64,000 nt of DNA from Pontibacillus chungwhensis BH030062 (GTDB lineage Bacteria; Bacillota; Bacilli; Bacillales; BH030062): positions 1 to 64,000 of the forward strand of contig NZ_AVBG01000007.1 in the NCBI RefSeq assembly GCF_000770675.1, read 5' to 3'. The position numbers and the translations under genes are program-made. The notes under the pieces were generated by a model that worked only from the letters and a program-made list of their open reading frames with translations, was not told the DNA's origin and did no database searches. Below, piece after piece: positions 9,012 through 18,597 of the stretch (within the stretch, counting starts at the first letter, position 1; each line of letters starts with the position of its first letter).

Positions 9012-10361
9012 TTATTGCATCACTTCTTGTAATTCTTTTTCCATATTCGCCGCTGCTTCTTCTGGAGTAAGCTCACCAGCGATGGCTTTTGATACATTGA
9101 TTTGAATAATCTCAGAAACTTCTGGATAGTTTGGTGCTACAGGGCGTGAAACCGCTGCTTCAAGACCTTCTTGGAAACCTTCTTGTTTGAAGAAAGGATT
9201 TGCCTCAAGCACTTCTTCGTCTTCAAACAATGCTGGAAGTGTCGGCGCTAATCCGCCGTGGATCGCAGAGATCTTCTGACCTTCTGGACCTGTCATGAAT
9301 TTAACGAACTCCCACGCTTCTTGAGGATGCTCTGAATATTTGTTAATCGCTGTCATCCAGCCACCAAGTGCTGCTGCAGAACCTGCATCACCTGCTGGAA
9401 GTGGAGCAACTCCGATATTACCTACAATGTTTGATTCACTCTCATCATTTGCTAGATTCCATTGGTAAGGCCAGTTACGAATGAATGGAGACTGTCCTTC
9501 AATAAATGCTGTGTGAGATTCTACTTCCGTAAACGTTGTGATGTTACCAGGAACGAAGTCAGACGTTGCAACTTCAACCATTTTGGAGAGTCCTTTGATG
9601 GTTTCCGGGCTATTGACGACGATCTCTCCATCTTCGTTTAGAATAGCACCACCGTAAGAAGCGATGTATTCAATAGCGTTTGTCACTAAACCTTCGTATT
9701 GTTTCGCTTGCATTAAGTAGCCAAATTCAGTTCCTTCTGCACCTTTGTTCTCTTTAGCAGAGGCAATAAGCTCATCCCAAGTCGTTGGTACTTGATCCTC
9801 TGAGATGATATCGGTGCGATAGAATAATAGGCCTGTATCAATAAACTTCGGCAAGGCCCACTGTTTCCCGTTAAAGGTAGCAGCTGACAAGGCACCCTGG
9901 TTGTAATCATCTGTATTGATGCCATCTTTCTGAAGGAAACGATCAAGCGGTAACACGTAACCAGCTTGAGCGAATTCAGCCGGCCAGATTACGTCTAGGT
10001 CCATCACATCAATTTCAGAAGACTCAGCGTTAAGGATCGTTACGTATTGGTCATGCTGTTGGCCTGAGTCAGAAGGCATTTCACGAAATTCAACTTGAAT
10101 GTTTGGATGTTGCTCATTAAAGGCTTCTACAATTTTATTTGTGCCTTCTGTGGAGTCTGCACCACGGGCATAAACTAGTGTGACAACCTCATCAGATCCC
10201 TCAGCTTCTTCTCCACTATTGTCTGATGATGTATCTGTTTCTTCTGTTGTAGAATCATCTTCATTATCCGTAGAGGATGTTGGATCATCATCTCCACTAC
10301 AAGCTGCAAGAGCTAACACGAACACCAACATAAACGACAACAACCAGTGCTTCATTTTCAT
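9012..10361 (-). CDS. Extracellular sugar-binding lipoprotein, MalE/family 1 type
   Basis: About 449 residues. A lipoprotein signal peptide ends in LALAACSG, so the Cys would be lipidated and the protein anchored outside the membrane. An Asp/Glu/Ser/Thr-rich linker follows (about residues 25-65), then a family-1 solute-binding domain. The ATG at 10361 is chosen because GGGGAGG lies 7 nt before it; an upstream ATG has no ribosome site. It captures sugars for the MalF/MalG-type permeases. It is the second gene of an operon headed by the LacI regulator, 45 bp downstream of it, and a cre/LacI-like site lies in that gap. Confidence 0.92.
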   Translation of the reverse strand: MKMKHWLLSFMLVFVLALAACSGDDDPTSSTDNEDDSTTEETDTSSDNSGEEAEGSDEVVTLVYARGADSTEGTNKIVEAFNEQHPNIQVEFREMPSDSGQQHDQYVTILNAESSEIDVMDLDVIWPAEFAQAGYVLPLDRFLQKDGINTDDYNQGALSAATFNGKQWALPKFIDTGLLFYRTDIISEDQVPTTWDELIASAKENKGAEGTEFGYLMQAKQYEGLVTNAIEYIASYGGAILNEDGEIVVNSPETIKGLSKMVEVATSDFVPGNITTFTEVESHTAFIEGQSPFIRNWPYQWNLANDESESNIVGNIGVAPLPAGDAGSAAALGGWMTAINKYSEHPQEAWEFVKFMTGPEGQKISAIHGGLAPTLPALFEDEEVLEANPFFKQEGFQEGLEAAVSRPVAPNYPEVSEIIQINVSKAIAGELTPEEAAANMEKELQEVMQ

Positions 10362-10382
10362 TAAAAGACCTCCCCTTAATTT

Positions 10383-10396
10383 TGAATCCGCTTTCA
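10383..10396. promoter_or_regulatory. LacI/cre-like operator before the binding-protein gene
   Basis: TGAAAGCGGATTCA on the minus strand fits the cre consensus TGNAANCGNWNNCA at every fixed position. It lies between the regulator stop and the binding-protein ribosome site, so it could bind either the local LacI-family regulator or CcpA. Confidence 0.5.
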
Positions 10397-10406
10397 TTAA
10401 AGCGAT

Positions 10407-11417
10407 TTATTCAACAGCCCGGATTGGACTGACTGTTGACTCTCTGATAATTAACTCTAATGGATACTCATACACTTCTTCGTCGTTCCCTTTGTGATGA
10501 ATACGGTCAACCATAACCTCAACTGCCCTCTTGGCTAAGAAGGGAATCGGTTGTTCTACAGTTGAGATCTTCGGGTCCATCAGTTTCGTAATCACCTGAT
10601 TGTCAAAACCAATTACAGCTAACGCTTCAGGCACTTTCACCCCGTATTCCTTCGCCCCTGTAATGATCCCTGCTGCCACTTCATCACTTCCTGTAAAAAC
10701 AGCGGTAGGTGGGTCAGGCATCTGATTGATCTGTTTAAAAATCCGGATGCCATCTTCAATGGAAAACGCATCATAGAACCCATGGCGCTCATCAAAGGAT
10801 AAGTGAAATTCTTCTAAAGCAAGATCAAATCCCCTTCGCCTATGCTGCCCCACGTTACTTTTCTGGCCCCCTGTACAGTACGCAATCTTCGTATGTCCCT
10901 GTCGAATTAAATGTTTCGTCGCCACATAGCCCCCATGAACTTGATCAAACTTAACGGTCGGGATCGTTGCCTCTTCTTCAAACTCATTACAAAGAATCAT
11001 CGGACCATAAGATAAATACTCTTTCACTACGTCCCATTCGTTCTCGATTGACGTTAAGATCATTCCATCAACTTGCTTCATTTTTAAAAGCTCCAGATGC
11101 TTAAGCTCCGTTTCTTTTGAGTACATCGTCTGACAGATTAATAGTTGATAGCCATGCTTCGCTGCTTGTAATTCCATCGATTCTGCCAGTTGACCGAAGA
11201 ATGGATTCATGATTCGAGGAATAAGTACTGCAATCATTTGTGTTTTCTTATTTCGAAGACTCCTCGCCGATGAATTAGGAACGTATCCAAGTTCCTTCAT
11301 CGCTTCAAACACTTTCTCTTTCTTCTTAATGGATACGTGTGGGTAGTCATTTATCACTCTTGAAACGGTTGACTTCGATAGCCCGGCCCGTTTCGCCACA
11401 TCATCAATCGTAACCAT
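10407..11417 (-). CDS. LacI-family transcriptional regulator of the maltodextrin operon
   Basis: 336-residue LacI-type repressor. The N-terminal helix-turn-helix and hinge are at residues 1-55 (TIDDVAKRAGLSKSTVSRVI), followed by a periplasmic-binding-protein-like effector domain. The start is the ATG behind the G-rich ribosome site. It is the first gene of the operon, and two palindromic operators lie in its own leader, one just past the predicted transcription start, so autoregulation is likely. The inducer is presumably a maltodextrin, inferred from the downstream transporter and glucosidase. Confidence 0.92.
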   Translation of the reverse strand: MVTIDDVAKRAGLSKSTVSRVINDYPHVSIKKKEKVFEAMKELGYVPNSSARSLRNKKTQMIAVLIPRIMNPFFGQLAESMELQAAKHGYQLLICQTMYSKETELKHLELLKMKQVDGMILTSIENEWDVVKEYLSYGPMILCNEFEEEATIPTVKFDQVHGGYVATKHLIRQGHTKIAYCTGGQKSNVGQHRRRGFDLALEEFHLSFDERHGFYDAFSIEDGIRIFKQINQMPDPPTAVFTGSDEVAAGIITGAKEYGVKVPEALAVIGFDNQVITKLMDPKISTVEQPIPFLAKRAVEVMVDRIHHKGNDEEVYEYPLELIIRESTVSPIRAVE

Positions 11418-11450
11418 AACCACCCCCCTTTCTTTGGGAGAAGATATTTT

Positions 11451-11464
11451 TGAAACCGATTTCA
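11451..11464. promoter_or_regulatory. LacI/cre-type operator O1
   Basis: TGAAACCGATTTCA, within a longer palindrome flanked by T and A runs (11447-11467), in the leader of the LacI-family gene. It fits both LacI-family operators and the CcpA cre consensus. Confidence 0.7.
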
Positions 11465-11518
11465 AAAATGACTAGATTAAAAGTTTCAAAATGCAGACAT
11501 ATGTACTGAACCACTTTT

Positions 11519-11532
11519 TGAAACCGTTTTCA
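11519..11532. promoter_or_regulatory. LacI/cre-type operator O2
   Basis: TGAAACCGTTTTCA, nearly identical to O1 and 68 bp upstream of it. It lies a few bases past the predicted start of transcription, where a bound repressor would block the promoter. Confidence 0.7.
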
Positions 11533-11545
11533 ATTTGTTGACTCG

Positions 11546-11574
11546 ATTATATATCAGCCCATATGACTACGCAA
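11546..11574 (-). promoter_or_regulatory. Promoter of the maltodextrin operon
   Basis: TTGCGT, a 17-bp spacer and a perfect TATAAT on the minus strand, with O2 directly downstream. Confidence 0.7.
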
Positions 11575-11698
11575 CCTAAACCGTACGACAAATATCTCCA
11601 TATTCTGACATATACAACAAGGGATTTTCTTCTATATAAATGGCAACGGGCTGGGAGAATCTGTTATGGTAAAAATAAAAAAGTAAAGGTGATGGACA

Positions 11699-12487
11699 AT
11701 GAACAAGATCGATAGCAAAGTAGAACATCTAATCTCTCAAAAAAATGCTCCTTACTCAATATTGATCCGCAACAACAATCGCACTATTATCTCCAAAAAT
11801 GAAAACATCCCCTTCCGCGCCGCAAGTGTCATCAAGGTTCCCATTATGATGGAGGCGTTTCGCAAACATAGAGAAGGAAAACTAAACCTAGACAAATTAC
11901 ATACTATAAAGCCTTCTGAAGAAGTGGCTGGCGCAGGAGTGATTCACTATTTATCCGGCCAGCAAAACTATTCATTACGCCAGCTCATCGAACTTATGAT
12001 CATCGTATCTGACAACACAGCTTCCAATCTTGTGTTAAAAGCAGTCGGTATGGAAAGCGTGAATTCGCTGATGTATCAACTCGGTTGCGAGAATTCTATC
12101 TTGGAACGCTTCTTCATGGATTCTGCAGCAGTCGAGAAAGGCTTCGAAAACCGCACTACTGCAGGGGATATGATAACTTGTTTACAAGCAATCAACGAAC
12201 CACACCCGCTTTTCTCTAAAGAAGATCAAATAGCAATGAAAAAGATTCTACATAATCAACAATGTAAAGACATGCTCGGATCTTTCACTTCAACAGAAGA
12301 AATCGAGATCTTTCACAAAACAGGCGAACTTGAAGGCGCCCAACATGACGTGGGTTTTTTTGAATATAAAGGTCAGTCCGTCTATGCTGCTGTTTTAACT
12401 GATGATCTCACAAAAAATCAGGAAGGTCGCGAATGGATTGCCTCTATAGGGCAATTGATTGCGGAGGAGATTGTAAAGGATCATTAA
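11699..12487 (+). CDS. Class A beta-lactamase-fold serine hydrolase, cytoplasmic
   Basis: 262 residues with the three class A landmarks: SVIK (Ser43, Lys46), SDN (104-106) and KTG (207-209). A Glu150 in the omega-loop region may take the general-base role. The length is that of a mature class A enzyme, but there is no signal peptide, so the protein should stay in the cytoplasm. That makes classic antibiotic resistance unlikely and a peptidase or esterase role more plausible. A weak AAAGGTG precedes the ATG. The gene stands alone; function is not assigned. Confidence 0.85.
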   Translation: MNKIDSKVEHLISQKNAPYSILIRNNNRTIISKNENIPFRAASVIKVPIMMEAFRKHREGKLNLDKLHTIKPSEEVAGAGVIHYLSGQQNYSLRQLIELMIIVSDNTASNLVLKAVGMESVNSLMYQLGCENSILERFFMDSAAVEKGFENRTTAGDMITCLQAINEPHPLFSKEDQIAMKKILHNQQCKDMLGSFTSTEEIEIFHKTGELEGAQHDVGFFEYKGQSVYAAVLTDDLTKNQEGREWIASIGQLIAEEIVKDH

Positions 12488-12667
12488 GATCTTCTTTGGC
12501 CTTACGGTGCGTCGGGATTTGGGCCGTGGTGCGCTGCTTTCAAAGATCTTCGGTACGATTGGGTAACCCCGACTCATATTACCGAACTGAATCTAACAGT
12601 TATAAGACTGAGTAAAGAATGTAAAAGTGTACATACTAAAATAAATCATTAAAGGAGGTTTTCATTC

Positions 12668-12931
12668 ATGATTACTGAACACTCTTCTCCTTATCTTTGT
12701 CCGAATTGCAAAACGAACAAGACGCGTTTCAATCTTATTGAACAAGTCGTTACCCCAGTGAAGAAAAATCCCCAAACAGGGGAAATCGTTGAAGAATATG
12801 AGGATCTCTCCTCCCAGCCTATGCATATGCAATATCGCGGGCCAGAGATTCGCGTTCAATGTGCAGCATGTGGAGTGATCGAAGAAGAAATATCGTTCAT
12901 TAAACGAGCCGAATACAATAAAAGTTCGTAA
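12668..12931 (+). CDS. Small zinc-ribbon protein
   Basis: 87-residue protein of unknown function with two Cys pairs (CPNC near residue 11 and CAAC near residue 71), most likely binding one zinc ion. AAAGGAGG lies at good spacing before the ATG. The middle part is polar and acidic with no membrane segment. It is followed by its own terminator. Similar short zinc-ribbon proteins are common and uncharacterised in Bacillaceae. Confidence 0.8.
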   Translation: MITEHSSPYLCPNCKTNKTRFNLIEQVVTPVKKNPQTGEIVEEYEDLSSQPMHMQYRGPEIRVQCAACGVIEEEISFIKRAEYNKSS

Positions 12932-12938
12932 ATTAAAG

Positions 12939-12976
12939 AAGGATCGCGTCTCAAAAGAGATGTTGATCCTTTTTTA
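12939..12976 (+). terminator. Terminator of the zinc-ribbon gene
   Basis: AAGGATC and TCTC pair with GAGA and GATCCTT, followed by a T run. Confidence 0.8.
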
Positions 12977-13010
12977 TTATTAATTTCCGAACTATAATAG
13001 GGATTCCCTT

Positions 13011-13051
13011 TTGACATTCGTACAAAAATGCGTTACATTACATAATGTACG
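13011..13051 (+). promoter_or_regulatory. Promoter and overlapping palindrome upstream of guaC
   Basis: TTGACA, 17 bp, TACATT forms a sigma-A-type promoter. The -10 region is embedded in the near-perfect palindrome ACATTACATAATGT (extended to CGT/ACG). GTACGAACG just downstream and ATTCGTAC upstream recall inverted PurR boxes, but their spacing (29 bp between TTCG and CGAA) is a little longer than usual. A repressor acting here is inferred; PurR is only a candidate. Confidence 0.5.
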
Positions 13052-13102
13052 AACGATAACGATTCAAGCGAATTTAAATATTCGCTTTTAGGAGTGTATA
13101 TG

Positions 13103-14086
13103 ATGGAAAATGTGTTTGATTATGAAGATGTTCAATTAATTCCGGCAAAATGTGTCGTAAATAGCCGCTCAGAATGTGATACAAAAGTGACGTTAGGCAA
13201 CCATACCTTCCAATTACCTGTCGTGCCCGCCAATATGCAAACCATAATAGATGAAACAATCGCAACGTTCTTAGCTGAGAAAGGTTACTTCTATGTGATG
13301 CACCGCTTCGAGCCTGAAACTCGCCGTACTTTCATTCAAGATATGAAAACCCGCGGGCTAATCTCTTCTATTAGTGTCGGCGTGAAAGAAGAGGAATACG
13401 GATTTATTGAAGAACTTGCAGCAGAAGGACTCGTTCCAGATTACATTACAATTGACATTGCTCATGGTCATTCCAACGCAGTCATTCAAATGATTCAACA
13501 TATCAAGAACTACTTACCTTCCACCTTCGTCATCGCAGGAAACGTTGGTACACCTGAAGCCGTTCGGGAATTAGAGAATGCCGGCGCCGATGCTACTAAA
13601 GTTGGCATTGGACCAGGAAAAGTATGTATAACAAAGATTAAAACAGGCTTTGGTACAGGTGGCTGGCAACTAGCAGCCCTTCGCTGGTGCGCGAAAGCCG
13701 CTTCAAAACCAATCATCGCAGACGGCGGAATCCGTACACACGGTGATATCGCAAAATCCGTACGTTTTGGCGCAACGATGGTGATGATCGGTTCTTTATT
13801 CGCTGGTCATGAAGAATCCCCTGGTGAAACTGTCGAGCGCGATGGGAAGCTTTACAAAGAATACTTCGGCTCTGCCTCTGAGTTCCAAAAAGGCGAGAAG
13901 AAAAACGTCGAAGGTAAAAAAATGTTCGTCGAGCACAAAGGCTCCCTTGAAGACACGCTAGTCGAAATGCAACAAGACCTTCAATCTGCTATCTCCTATG
14001 CTGGCGGAACAGATCTTGATGCGATCAAACACGTAGATTACGTTGTCGTGAAGAATTCGATCTTTAACGGAGACAAAGTCTATTAA
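13103..14086 (+). CDS. guaC: GMP reductase
   Basis: 327-residue enzyme of the IMPDH/GMPR TIM-barrel family, converting GMP to IMP and ammonia with NADPH for purine salvage. The N-terminus [17 protein letters not shown] is that of the Bacillus short GMP reductase. The catalytic Cys lies in GPGKVCITK near residue 175, and no CBS domains are present, which distinguishes it from IMP dehydrogenase. The ATG at 13103 is chosen because AGGAG lies 8 nt upstream; GTG and ATG codons slightly upstream are too close to it. Transcription is likely from 13011. Confidence 0.95.
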   Translation: MENVFDYEDVQLIPAKCVVNSRSECDTKVTLGNHTFQLPVVPANMQTIIDETIATFLAEKGYFYVMHRFEPETRRTFIQDMKTRGLISSISVGVKEEEYGFIEELAAEGLVPDYITIDIAHGHSNAVIQMIQHIKNYLPSTFVIAGNVGTPEAVRELENAGADATKVGIGPGKVCITKIKTGFGTGGWQLAALRWCAKAASKPIIADGGIRTHGDIAKSVRFGATMVMIGSLFAGHEESPGETVERDGKLYKEYFGSASEFQKGEKKNVEGKKMFVEHKGSLEDTLVEMQQDLQSAISYAGGTDLDAIKHVDYVVVKNSIFNGDKVY

Positions 14087-14091
14087 ACTAC

Positions 14092-14284
14092 AAAAGCGAT
14101 AGCGCCCGGTTAGCAACGTATAGACTGGACTGAACCGCAGTGAGATCAAGGAAACACGAGGAGCCACTGGCGAATCGATGTTGACTGATCGACCGGAGGT
14201 GAGGGAAGTCTACTAGTTGCTGGGCGCTGGAGCTGGATGTAACAAAAGCAGAAGCGCCAGGTTAGCAACGTATAGACTGGACTT
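14092..14284. repeat. AGCGCCCGGTTA dispersed element: full copy plus partial copy
   Basis: A complete element at 14092-14238 begins AAAAGCGATAGCGCCCGGTTA and ends GGGCGCTGGAGCTGGAT, its two ends forming inverted repeats (AGCGCCC...GTTGCT type). Only the first 40 bp of a second copy follow at 14244-14284. The same full-plus-partial arrangement recurs at 19224-19381. No transposase is encoded, so it behaves like a non-autonomous intergenic element. Confidence 0.75.
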
Positions 14285-14292
14285 GAATACAG

Positions 14293-14324
14293 AAAAAACG
14301 AGCCGGGGCGGCTCGTTTTTTTTA
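14293..14324 (+). terminator. Terminator downstream of guaC
   Basis: AAAAAACGAGCC and GGCTCGTTTTTTTT form a strong stem with a T run. Confidence 0.85.
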
Positions 14325-14343
14325 GTTTATAATCAATTCTATT

Positions 14344-14508
14344 CTTTTTAGTAACTTCTCTACTCTCTTTGGTAAATTCTACGCTCCCTTTCGTAAATTC
14401 TACGCTCTCTTTCGTAAATTCTACGCTCTCTTTCGTAAATTCTCCGCTTCTTTTCGTAACTTCCCCCTCTCTTTCGTAAGTTCCCCACTCTCTTTAGTAA
14501 CTTCTAGG
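14344..14508. repeat. Tandem 21-bp repeat (GTAAATTCTACGCTCTCTTTC)
   Basis: Seven to eight units with a 21-bp period, the central ones nearly identical and the outer ones decayed (GTAACTTC, GTAAGTTC). It lies between the converging guaC and P450 genes. Units touch without spacers, so it is not a CRISPR array. The sequence differs from the TTGAGCC arrays but the period is the same. Confidence 0.85.
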
Positions 14509-14517
14509 ACCAGGCAC

Positions 14518-14552
14518 GCAAAAAGAGCGGAACCGCTACCGGTTCCGCTCTT
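14518..14552 (-). terminator. Terminator of the P450 gene
   Basis: AAGAGCGGAACCG / CGGTTCCGCTCTT with a T run in the minus direction, 16 bp after the P450 stop. Confidence 0.85.
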
Positions 14553-14567
14553 CGTTCATGTTCGGCC

Positions 14568-17500
14568 CTATTCAGCCCAAACGTCTTTTGCATATATTCC
14601 TTTTTGCTGTAAACCATCTAACCAATCTGCTGCTTCTTCACGAGTGGCAGAATGAATCGTTTCGTAACTTTCCATTAAGACTTCTTCAACAGCGGGTGCC
14701 ATCTGACTACCGTCGCCGCACACGTATAGACGAGCGCCACTGTCTAAGAGTTCAATCACATGCTTACGATCTTCACGAAGCAAGTCCTGCACATACGTTT
14801 TCTCTTCGCCTGCTAAACGAGAGAAAGCGGTATGAAGATTCACGAGTCCTTCTTCCTGATAAGATTCGAGCTCATTTTGATATAAATAATCTTGTTCAGG
14901 ATGACGGCACCCGAAATATAGATGTGCCTCACCTAGCTTATGACCTGATTCTTCGAGTGCCTTACGAGCTTGTAAGAATCCACGATACGGCGCGACACCT
15001 GTACCTGGCCCAATTAAGATCACTGGCGTTTCACTGTACTCAGGAACCTGGAAGTTCGACTGAGGTGTACTAATGAAACAAGCCACTTCATCGCCTGGTT
15101 CTAAGGAAGCAAGATAGTTACTTGCTACTCCTTTGTACTCACCATCGCCACTCCATGAAGGGCCGCGTACAATACTGACGGTAATGCTTGGCATCCCTTC
15201 TTGCGCACTAGGTGAGCTCGAAATAGAATAATAGCGAGCTTTTAGTGGTGGCAATAAGGCAACAAATCGATCAAACGGCAGTTCACACGCCATATATTTT
15301 TCAAGTAACTGAAGCATGGTTGTGCGCTTGGCAAGTATTTCTGTTTTATATACCTCATCTTGCAAGAGGTCTTCAAGCTCCACTTTGTGAGGAGGGCACG
15401 TTGTGTTTGCCGCGAGTTCACGAATTTGAGCACGAGTTGCCGGTTCTTGTAGTTCCACGTAGTGCGTCATTAAGTCAGAAATACTAACAGGATGATCTAA
15501 TGGAAGATGAGCGGTCTTGCCACCGCTTCCGCTTAAGACCATAAACCGATTGCCATCAAGAGAGAAACGGCGAAGGACGCGGTCGACTAGCTCTTGATTG
15601 TTTTGCGGGATGATTCCAAGATGATCCCCCTCTTTATAAGAGACGCCCGCTGGCAACTTGATATCTAAGTGACGTGTACTTCGTTCACTTGTTCCCCCTT
15701 GCAACTCTTTATTTTGAGAGACACGTGCCGTGAAGGCTTTGTGGTCTTTCGCAAGAGGTGTACTCGTAACTCCATCGACAAATTCAACCGTTAAGGCATT
15801 GGCGGTTTGGCCTGTACCCCCTTTAAAATCGAGATCAAATGTTTCAGCAAGCTTGTTCCATAGATCTTCTTCCCATGCTTCATACTGGCCTTCGAAGTCA
15901 TCACTCGCATCCCCTTCACCGCGGGTAGCGATGGATATAGCTCCTTTATTAGTCATCTGCTCATCAATAAGCTTCGGTATGCTTTGATACGTATTGGCCC
16001 AGTTACGGTCGCCACAACCAAACACTGTATAACAAACACCTTGTAGCTCATTGTCACCTGCTGAATCGAGCCAAGCAACGAACTCGTGGGCATTGTCAGG
16101 TGGGTTTCCGTTATAAGAAGCTGAAACGATAATCACTGCTCCTTCTAAAGGCATGAGGCCTGCGTATTCATCAAGGGAGTCAATATGAGTTGAAAACCCT
16201 TTCGCTTCTCCGATCTCAGCCAATTCACGAGCAACACCTTTTGCCGTTCCTAAATTCGATCCGTATAAAAGAAGAAGTGGCGTCCCGTGTTTTGGAACAG
16301 TAGCTTCTTTTTTACTTTCTTTTTGGTCACTTTCCTGCTTAGGCGCTGTCATTTGAAAGGCCATTTGCGAGCGGCGTGGCTGGACTCTCATCGTTAGACC
16401 TTCAGGTTTTAACGTTAAGGTTTCTTTTACGTCTAACTGGTAGTTGTCATGGTCGATGAACTTGAAGTTTTGTAAAAGCATTCCTAACACAAGCGTTGCT
16501 TCGTGCATGGCGAATTGCTGACCGATGCAAGCTCGCTGACCGTTCCCGAATGGTTTGAATGCATGCTGTGGAATGGATTTCATGTCCTCAAAGCGCTCTG
16601 GCTTAAAGGCTTCCACATCTTCTCCCCAAACGGTAGGATCTCGGTGTAGTTGAGGAAGAAGCACCATAACCGTTTGACCTTTTTCAATCGGAATATCTCC
16701 CCCGATAACGGTATCTTCTTTCGCATGAAGGCCGAATGCAGGGGCTGTTGGCCATAAGCGAAGCGCTTCATTTAAAATCATACGTACATATTTGAGCTGC
16801 TTTGTTTGTTTATAGGATGGAACACCACTATCGCCTAATACTTCGTCCACTTCAGCATAAGCTTTTTCTAAAACATCAGGGTTCTTCATTAAATAATGAA
16901 GGGCAAACGATAACAGGCCACTTGTTGTTTCGTGTCCTGCAATTAAGAACGTAATAATCTGAAAGCGAATATTCTCATCACTTAGCTTCTCCCCAGTCTC
17001 AGGGTCACGTCCTTTTAACATATGAGATAGGAGATCGTCTTCCCCTTGGTCTCCTTGTTCTTTACGATCTTGAATCAGCTGGTCGACAAGTGTGAACATC
17101 CCTTGAATATCTTGCTGGAACTGACGTTTTTTTCGAAGCATTAATTTATCCTGCAGTCCTACGCGTTGCAGTTGATTCATAGCCTCATCTAAACCACGGA
17201 CCATATTCTGCACAAAGGGATGAAGTTCTTCTCGATAGAAACTGTTAAATCTGTAATTAAATCCACATAATCCGATGGTATCAAGAGTAAGTCGTGTCAT
17301 GTCGTCTGTCACTTGAATACTTTCGTAATCATTCAGACGGGACCATTTCTGCACAAGCTGCACAGCAATATCAGCCATCTTATCATGATAGCCTTTCATC
17401 GCCTGCTGGCTAAAGCTTGGAAGTAAGATGTTATGTGCTTTTTTCCAGTTTGGCTCTGACGTTTCACTTGTGAATAATCCGTCCCCTCCAAAAGCTTTTA

Positions 17501-17738
17501 CATTTTGTAAGGCGGGTCCTACAGTTTTATCAAATCTTGATTCATCACTAACTTCTGAAACTAAAGCATGGTTCGATACGATTGTACTCACTCGACTTGG
17601 AAACTGAAACTGAAAGATCGGCCCGTATTCATCAGCAAGTTTCATAAAAGATTGCATCATTTTTTCTTTATCAATTAGAGGTAGACTCCCGAGCGGTCCA
17701 TACGTCTTCGGGGATGGAATCTGTCTAGCATTTGTCAT
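14568..17738 (-). CDS. Self-sufficient cytochrome P450 / NADPH-P450 reductase (CYP102, P450 BM3 type)
   Basis: 1056-residue fusion that hydroxylates fatty acids near the chain end using NADPH and O2 without a separate reductase. The heme domain (about 1-460) has AGHETT in the I helix, the ExxR motif (EALR) and [10 protein letters not shown] with the heme-ligand Cys404. An FMN flavodoxin domain follows (about 490-640, [10 protein letters not shown]), then the FAD/NADPH reductase (about 660-1056, [22 protein letters not shown]). The length equals that of CYP102A enzymes such as Bacillus CypB and CypD. The TetR gene directly upstream and two shared operators match the known cypB/bscR arrangement and suggest induction by fatty acids. 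Confidence 0.95.
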   Translation of the reverse strand: MTNARQIPSPKTYGPLGSLPLIDKEKMMQSFMKLADEYGPIFQFQFPSRVSTIVSNHALVSEVSDESRFDKTVGPALQNVKAFGGDGLFTSETSEPNWKKAHNILLPSFSQQAMKGYHDKMADIAVQLVQKWSRLNDYESIQVTDDMTRLTLDTIGLCGFNYRFNSFYREELHPFVQNMVRGLDEAMNQLQRVGLQDKLMLRKKRQFQQDIQGMFTLVDQLIQDRKEQGDQGEDDLLSHMLKGRDPETGEKLSDENIRFQIITFLIAGHETTSGLLSFALHYLMKNPDVLEKAYAEVDEVLGDSGVPSYKQTKQLKYVRMILNEALRLWPTAPAFGLHAKEDTVIGGDIPIEKGQTVMVLLPQLHRDPTVWGEDVEAFKPERFEDMKSIPQHAFKPFGNGQRACIGQQFAMHEATLVLGMLLQNFKFIDHDNYQLDVKETLTLKPEGLTMRVQPRRSQMAFQMTAPKQESDQKESKKEATVPKHGTPLLLLYGSNLGTAKGVARELAEIGEAKGFSTHIDSLDEYAGLMPLEGAVIIVSASYNGNPPDNAHEFVAWLDSAGDNELQGVCYTVFGCGDRNWANTYQSIPKLIDEQMTNKGAISIATRGEGDASDDFEGQYEAWEEDLWNKLAETFDLDFKGGTGQTANALTVEFVDGVTSTPLAKDHKAFTARVSQNKELQGGTSERSTRHLDIKLPAGVSYKEGDHLGIIPQNNQELVDRVLRRFSLDGNRFMVLSGSGGKTAHLPLDHPVSISDLMTHYVELQEPATRAQIRELAANTTCPPHKVELEDLLQDEVYKTEILAKRTTMLQLLEKYMACELPFDRFVALLPPLKARYYSISSSPSAQEGMPSITVSIVRGPSWSGDGEYKGVASNYLASLEPGDEVACFISTPQSNFQVPEYSETPVILIGPGTGVAPYRGFLQARKALEESGHKLGEAHLYFGCRHPEQDYLYQNELESYQEEGLVNLHTAFSRLAGEEKTYVQDLLREDRKHVIELLDSGARLYVCGDGSQMAPAVEEVLMESYETIHSATREEAADWLDGLQQKGIYAKDVWAE

Positions 17739-17808
17739 ACTCGATCATTCCTTCTTATATAAATTAATAGGAAACATAGGTGTAAGAGATGTAATAGAGG
17801 GTTTGGTG

Positions 17809-17828
17809 CGGAATGAACATTCATTCCG
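17809..17828. promoter_or_regulatory. TetR-type operator before the P450 gene
   Basis: Perfect-arm palindrome CGGAATGAACATTCATTCCG between the regulator stop and the P450 start. Its 18-bp core is identical to the site at 18456-18473. Confidence 0.85.
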
Positions 17829-17855
17829 TTTTCGGTAAAATGCAGACTAGAGCCA

Positions 17856-18428
17856 TTAATGAGCCCTAACTGCATCCCAGCAACTTTCTTCATAGTCTCG
17901 TAACAACTCTCTCGTTTCATCCACTGCACCTTCACGCACAAGTTGATGCAGTTGAATAAACGCACCAAATACAATGGCAATCAGTGCATTGGCAGGCATC
18001 TTCCGTATCTCATTTGTTTCTTTACCCGCTTCGAAAAAGTCACGCGTAAAGTCTAGTAATTCTTGGTATAAGGCCAGACTTTCCTCGTCGAGCACCCGAG
18101 GTCGGTTATGCGTTTTAATAAAGTACAGTGCATGTTCGTTATCAAGCGTGAAGCGAACCATACTGTTAAATATATGACTGAACTGTTGCCTACATGTTCC
18201 GTTACTCGGAAAACCATTTCGTAAAGTATCGAGGAATCGTGTTACGTACTGTCTGAAAAGCTGGTTCATAAGTGTCTCTTTGTTCACAAAATAGCGGTAT
18301 ATCGTACCCGCTCCAACATTGGCTCTTGTTGCAATCATTGGAATTGTTGTCGCATCAAAGCCTCGTTCTGCAAAAAGCACAAGAGCTGCGTCTAAAATAT
18401 CTTCACGTTTGTTTGTCGCTGCTTCCAT
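17856..18428 (-). CDS. TetR-family regulator of the P450 gene
   Basis: 190 residues. The N-terminal helix-turn-helix (KREDILDAALVLFAERGFD through GAGTIYRYF) is typical TetR/AcrR, followed by an all-helical ligand domain. The ATG at 18428 is chosen because GGAGGG lies 7 nt upstream; longer versions read into the operator. Operator copies precede both this gene and the P450 gene, so it probably represses itself and the P450. By analogy with BscR/FadR proteins the inducer may be a fatty acid or acyl-CoA; this is inferred. Confidence 0.92.
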   Translation of the reverse strand: MEAATNKREDILDAALVLFAERGFDATTIPMIATRANVGAGTIYRYFVNKETLMNQLFRQYVTRFLDTLRNGFPSNGTCRQQFSHIFNSMVRFTLDNEHALYFIKTHNRPRVLDEESLALYQELLDFTRDFFEAGKETNEIRKMPANALIAIVFGAFIQLHQLVREGAVDETRELLRDYEESCWDAVRAH

Positions 18429-18455
18429 AATGGTTCCCTCCATTACATCCCAGGC

Positions 18456-18473
18456 GGAATGAACATTCATTCC
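18456..18473. promoter_or_regulatory. TetR-type operator before the regulator gene
   Basis: GGAATGAACATTCATTCC, 8-bp perfect arms around CA, 27 bp upstream of the regulator's start codon; matches the core at 17810-17827. Confidence 0.85.
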
Positions 18474-18557
18474 CCTCTATGGTAAGTATAAAAATGATCG
18501 TGTTTCCTAGTCAATTTATGGTGAAACGAATCTAACAAAATCCATCCATAGCACTAG

Positions 18558-18586
18558 AAAACCCGGGACCAATAGCCCCGGGTTTT
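18558..18586 (-). terminator. Terminator of the DinB-like gene
   Basis: AACCCGGG / CCCGGGTT stem with flanking A and T runs, just after the DinB-like stop codon. Confidence 0.8.
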
Positions 18587-18597
18587 TCCCGAAAATT

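Noticed and set aside
12488-12660. Gene remnant after the beta-lactamase-fold gene
   Set aside because: Frames are short and lack ribosome sites; only a repeated AAGATCTT was seen, not enough for a call.
14344-14508. Possible CRISPR array
   Set aside because: The units are directly adjacent with no unique spacers and there are no cas genes in the window.
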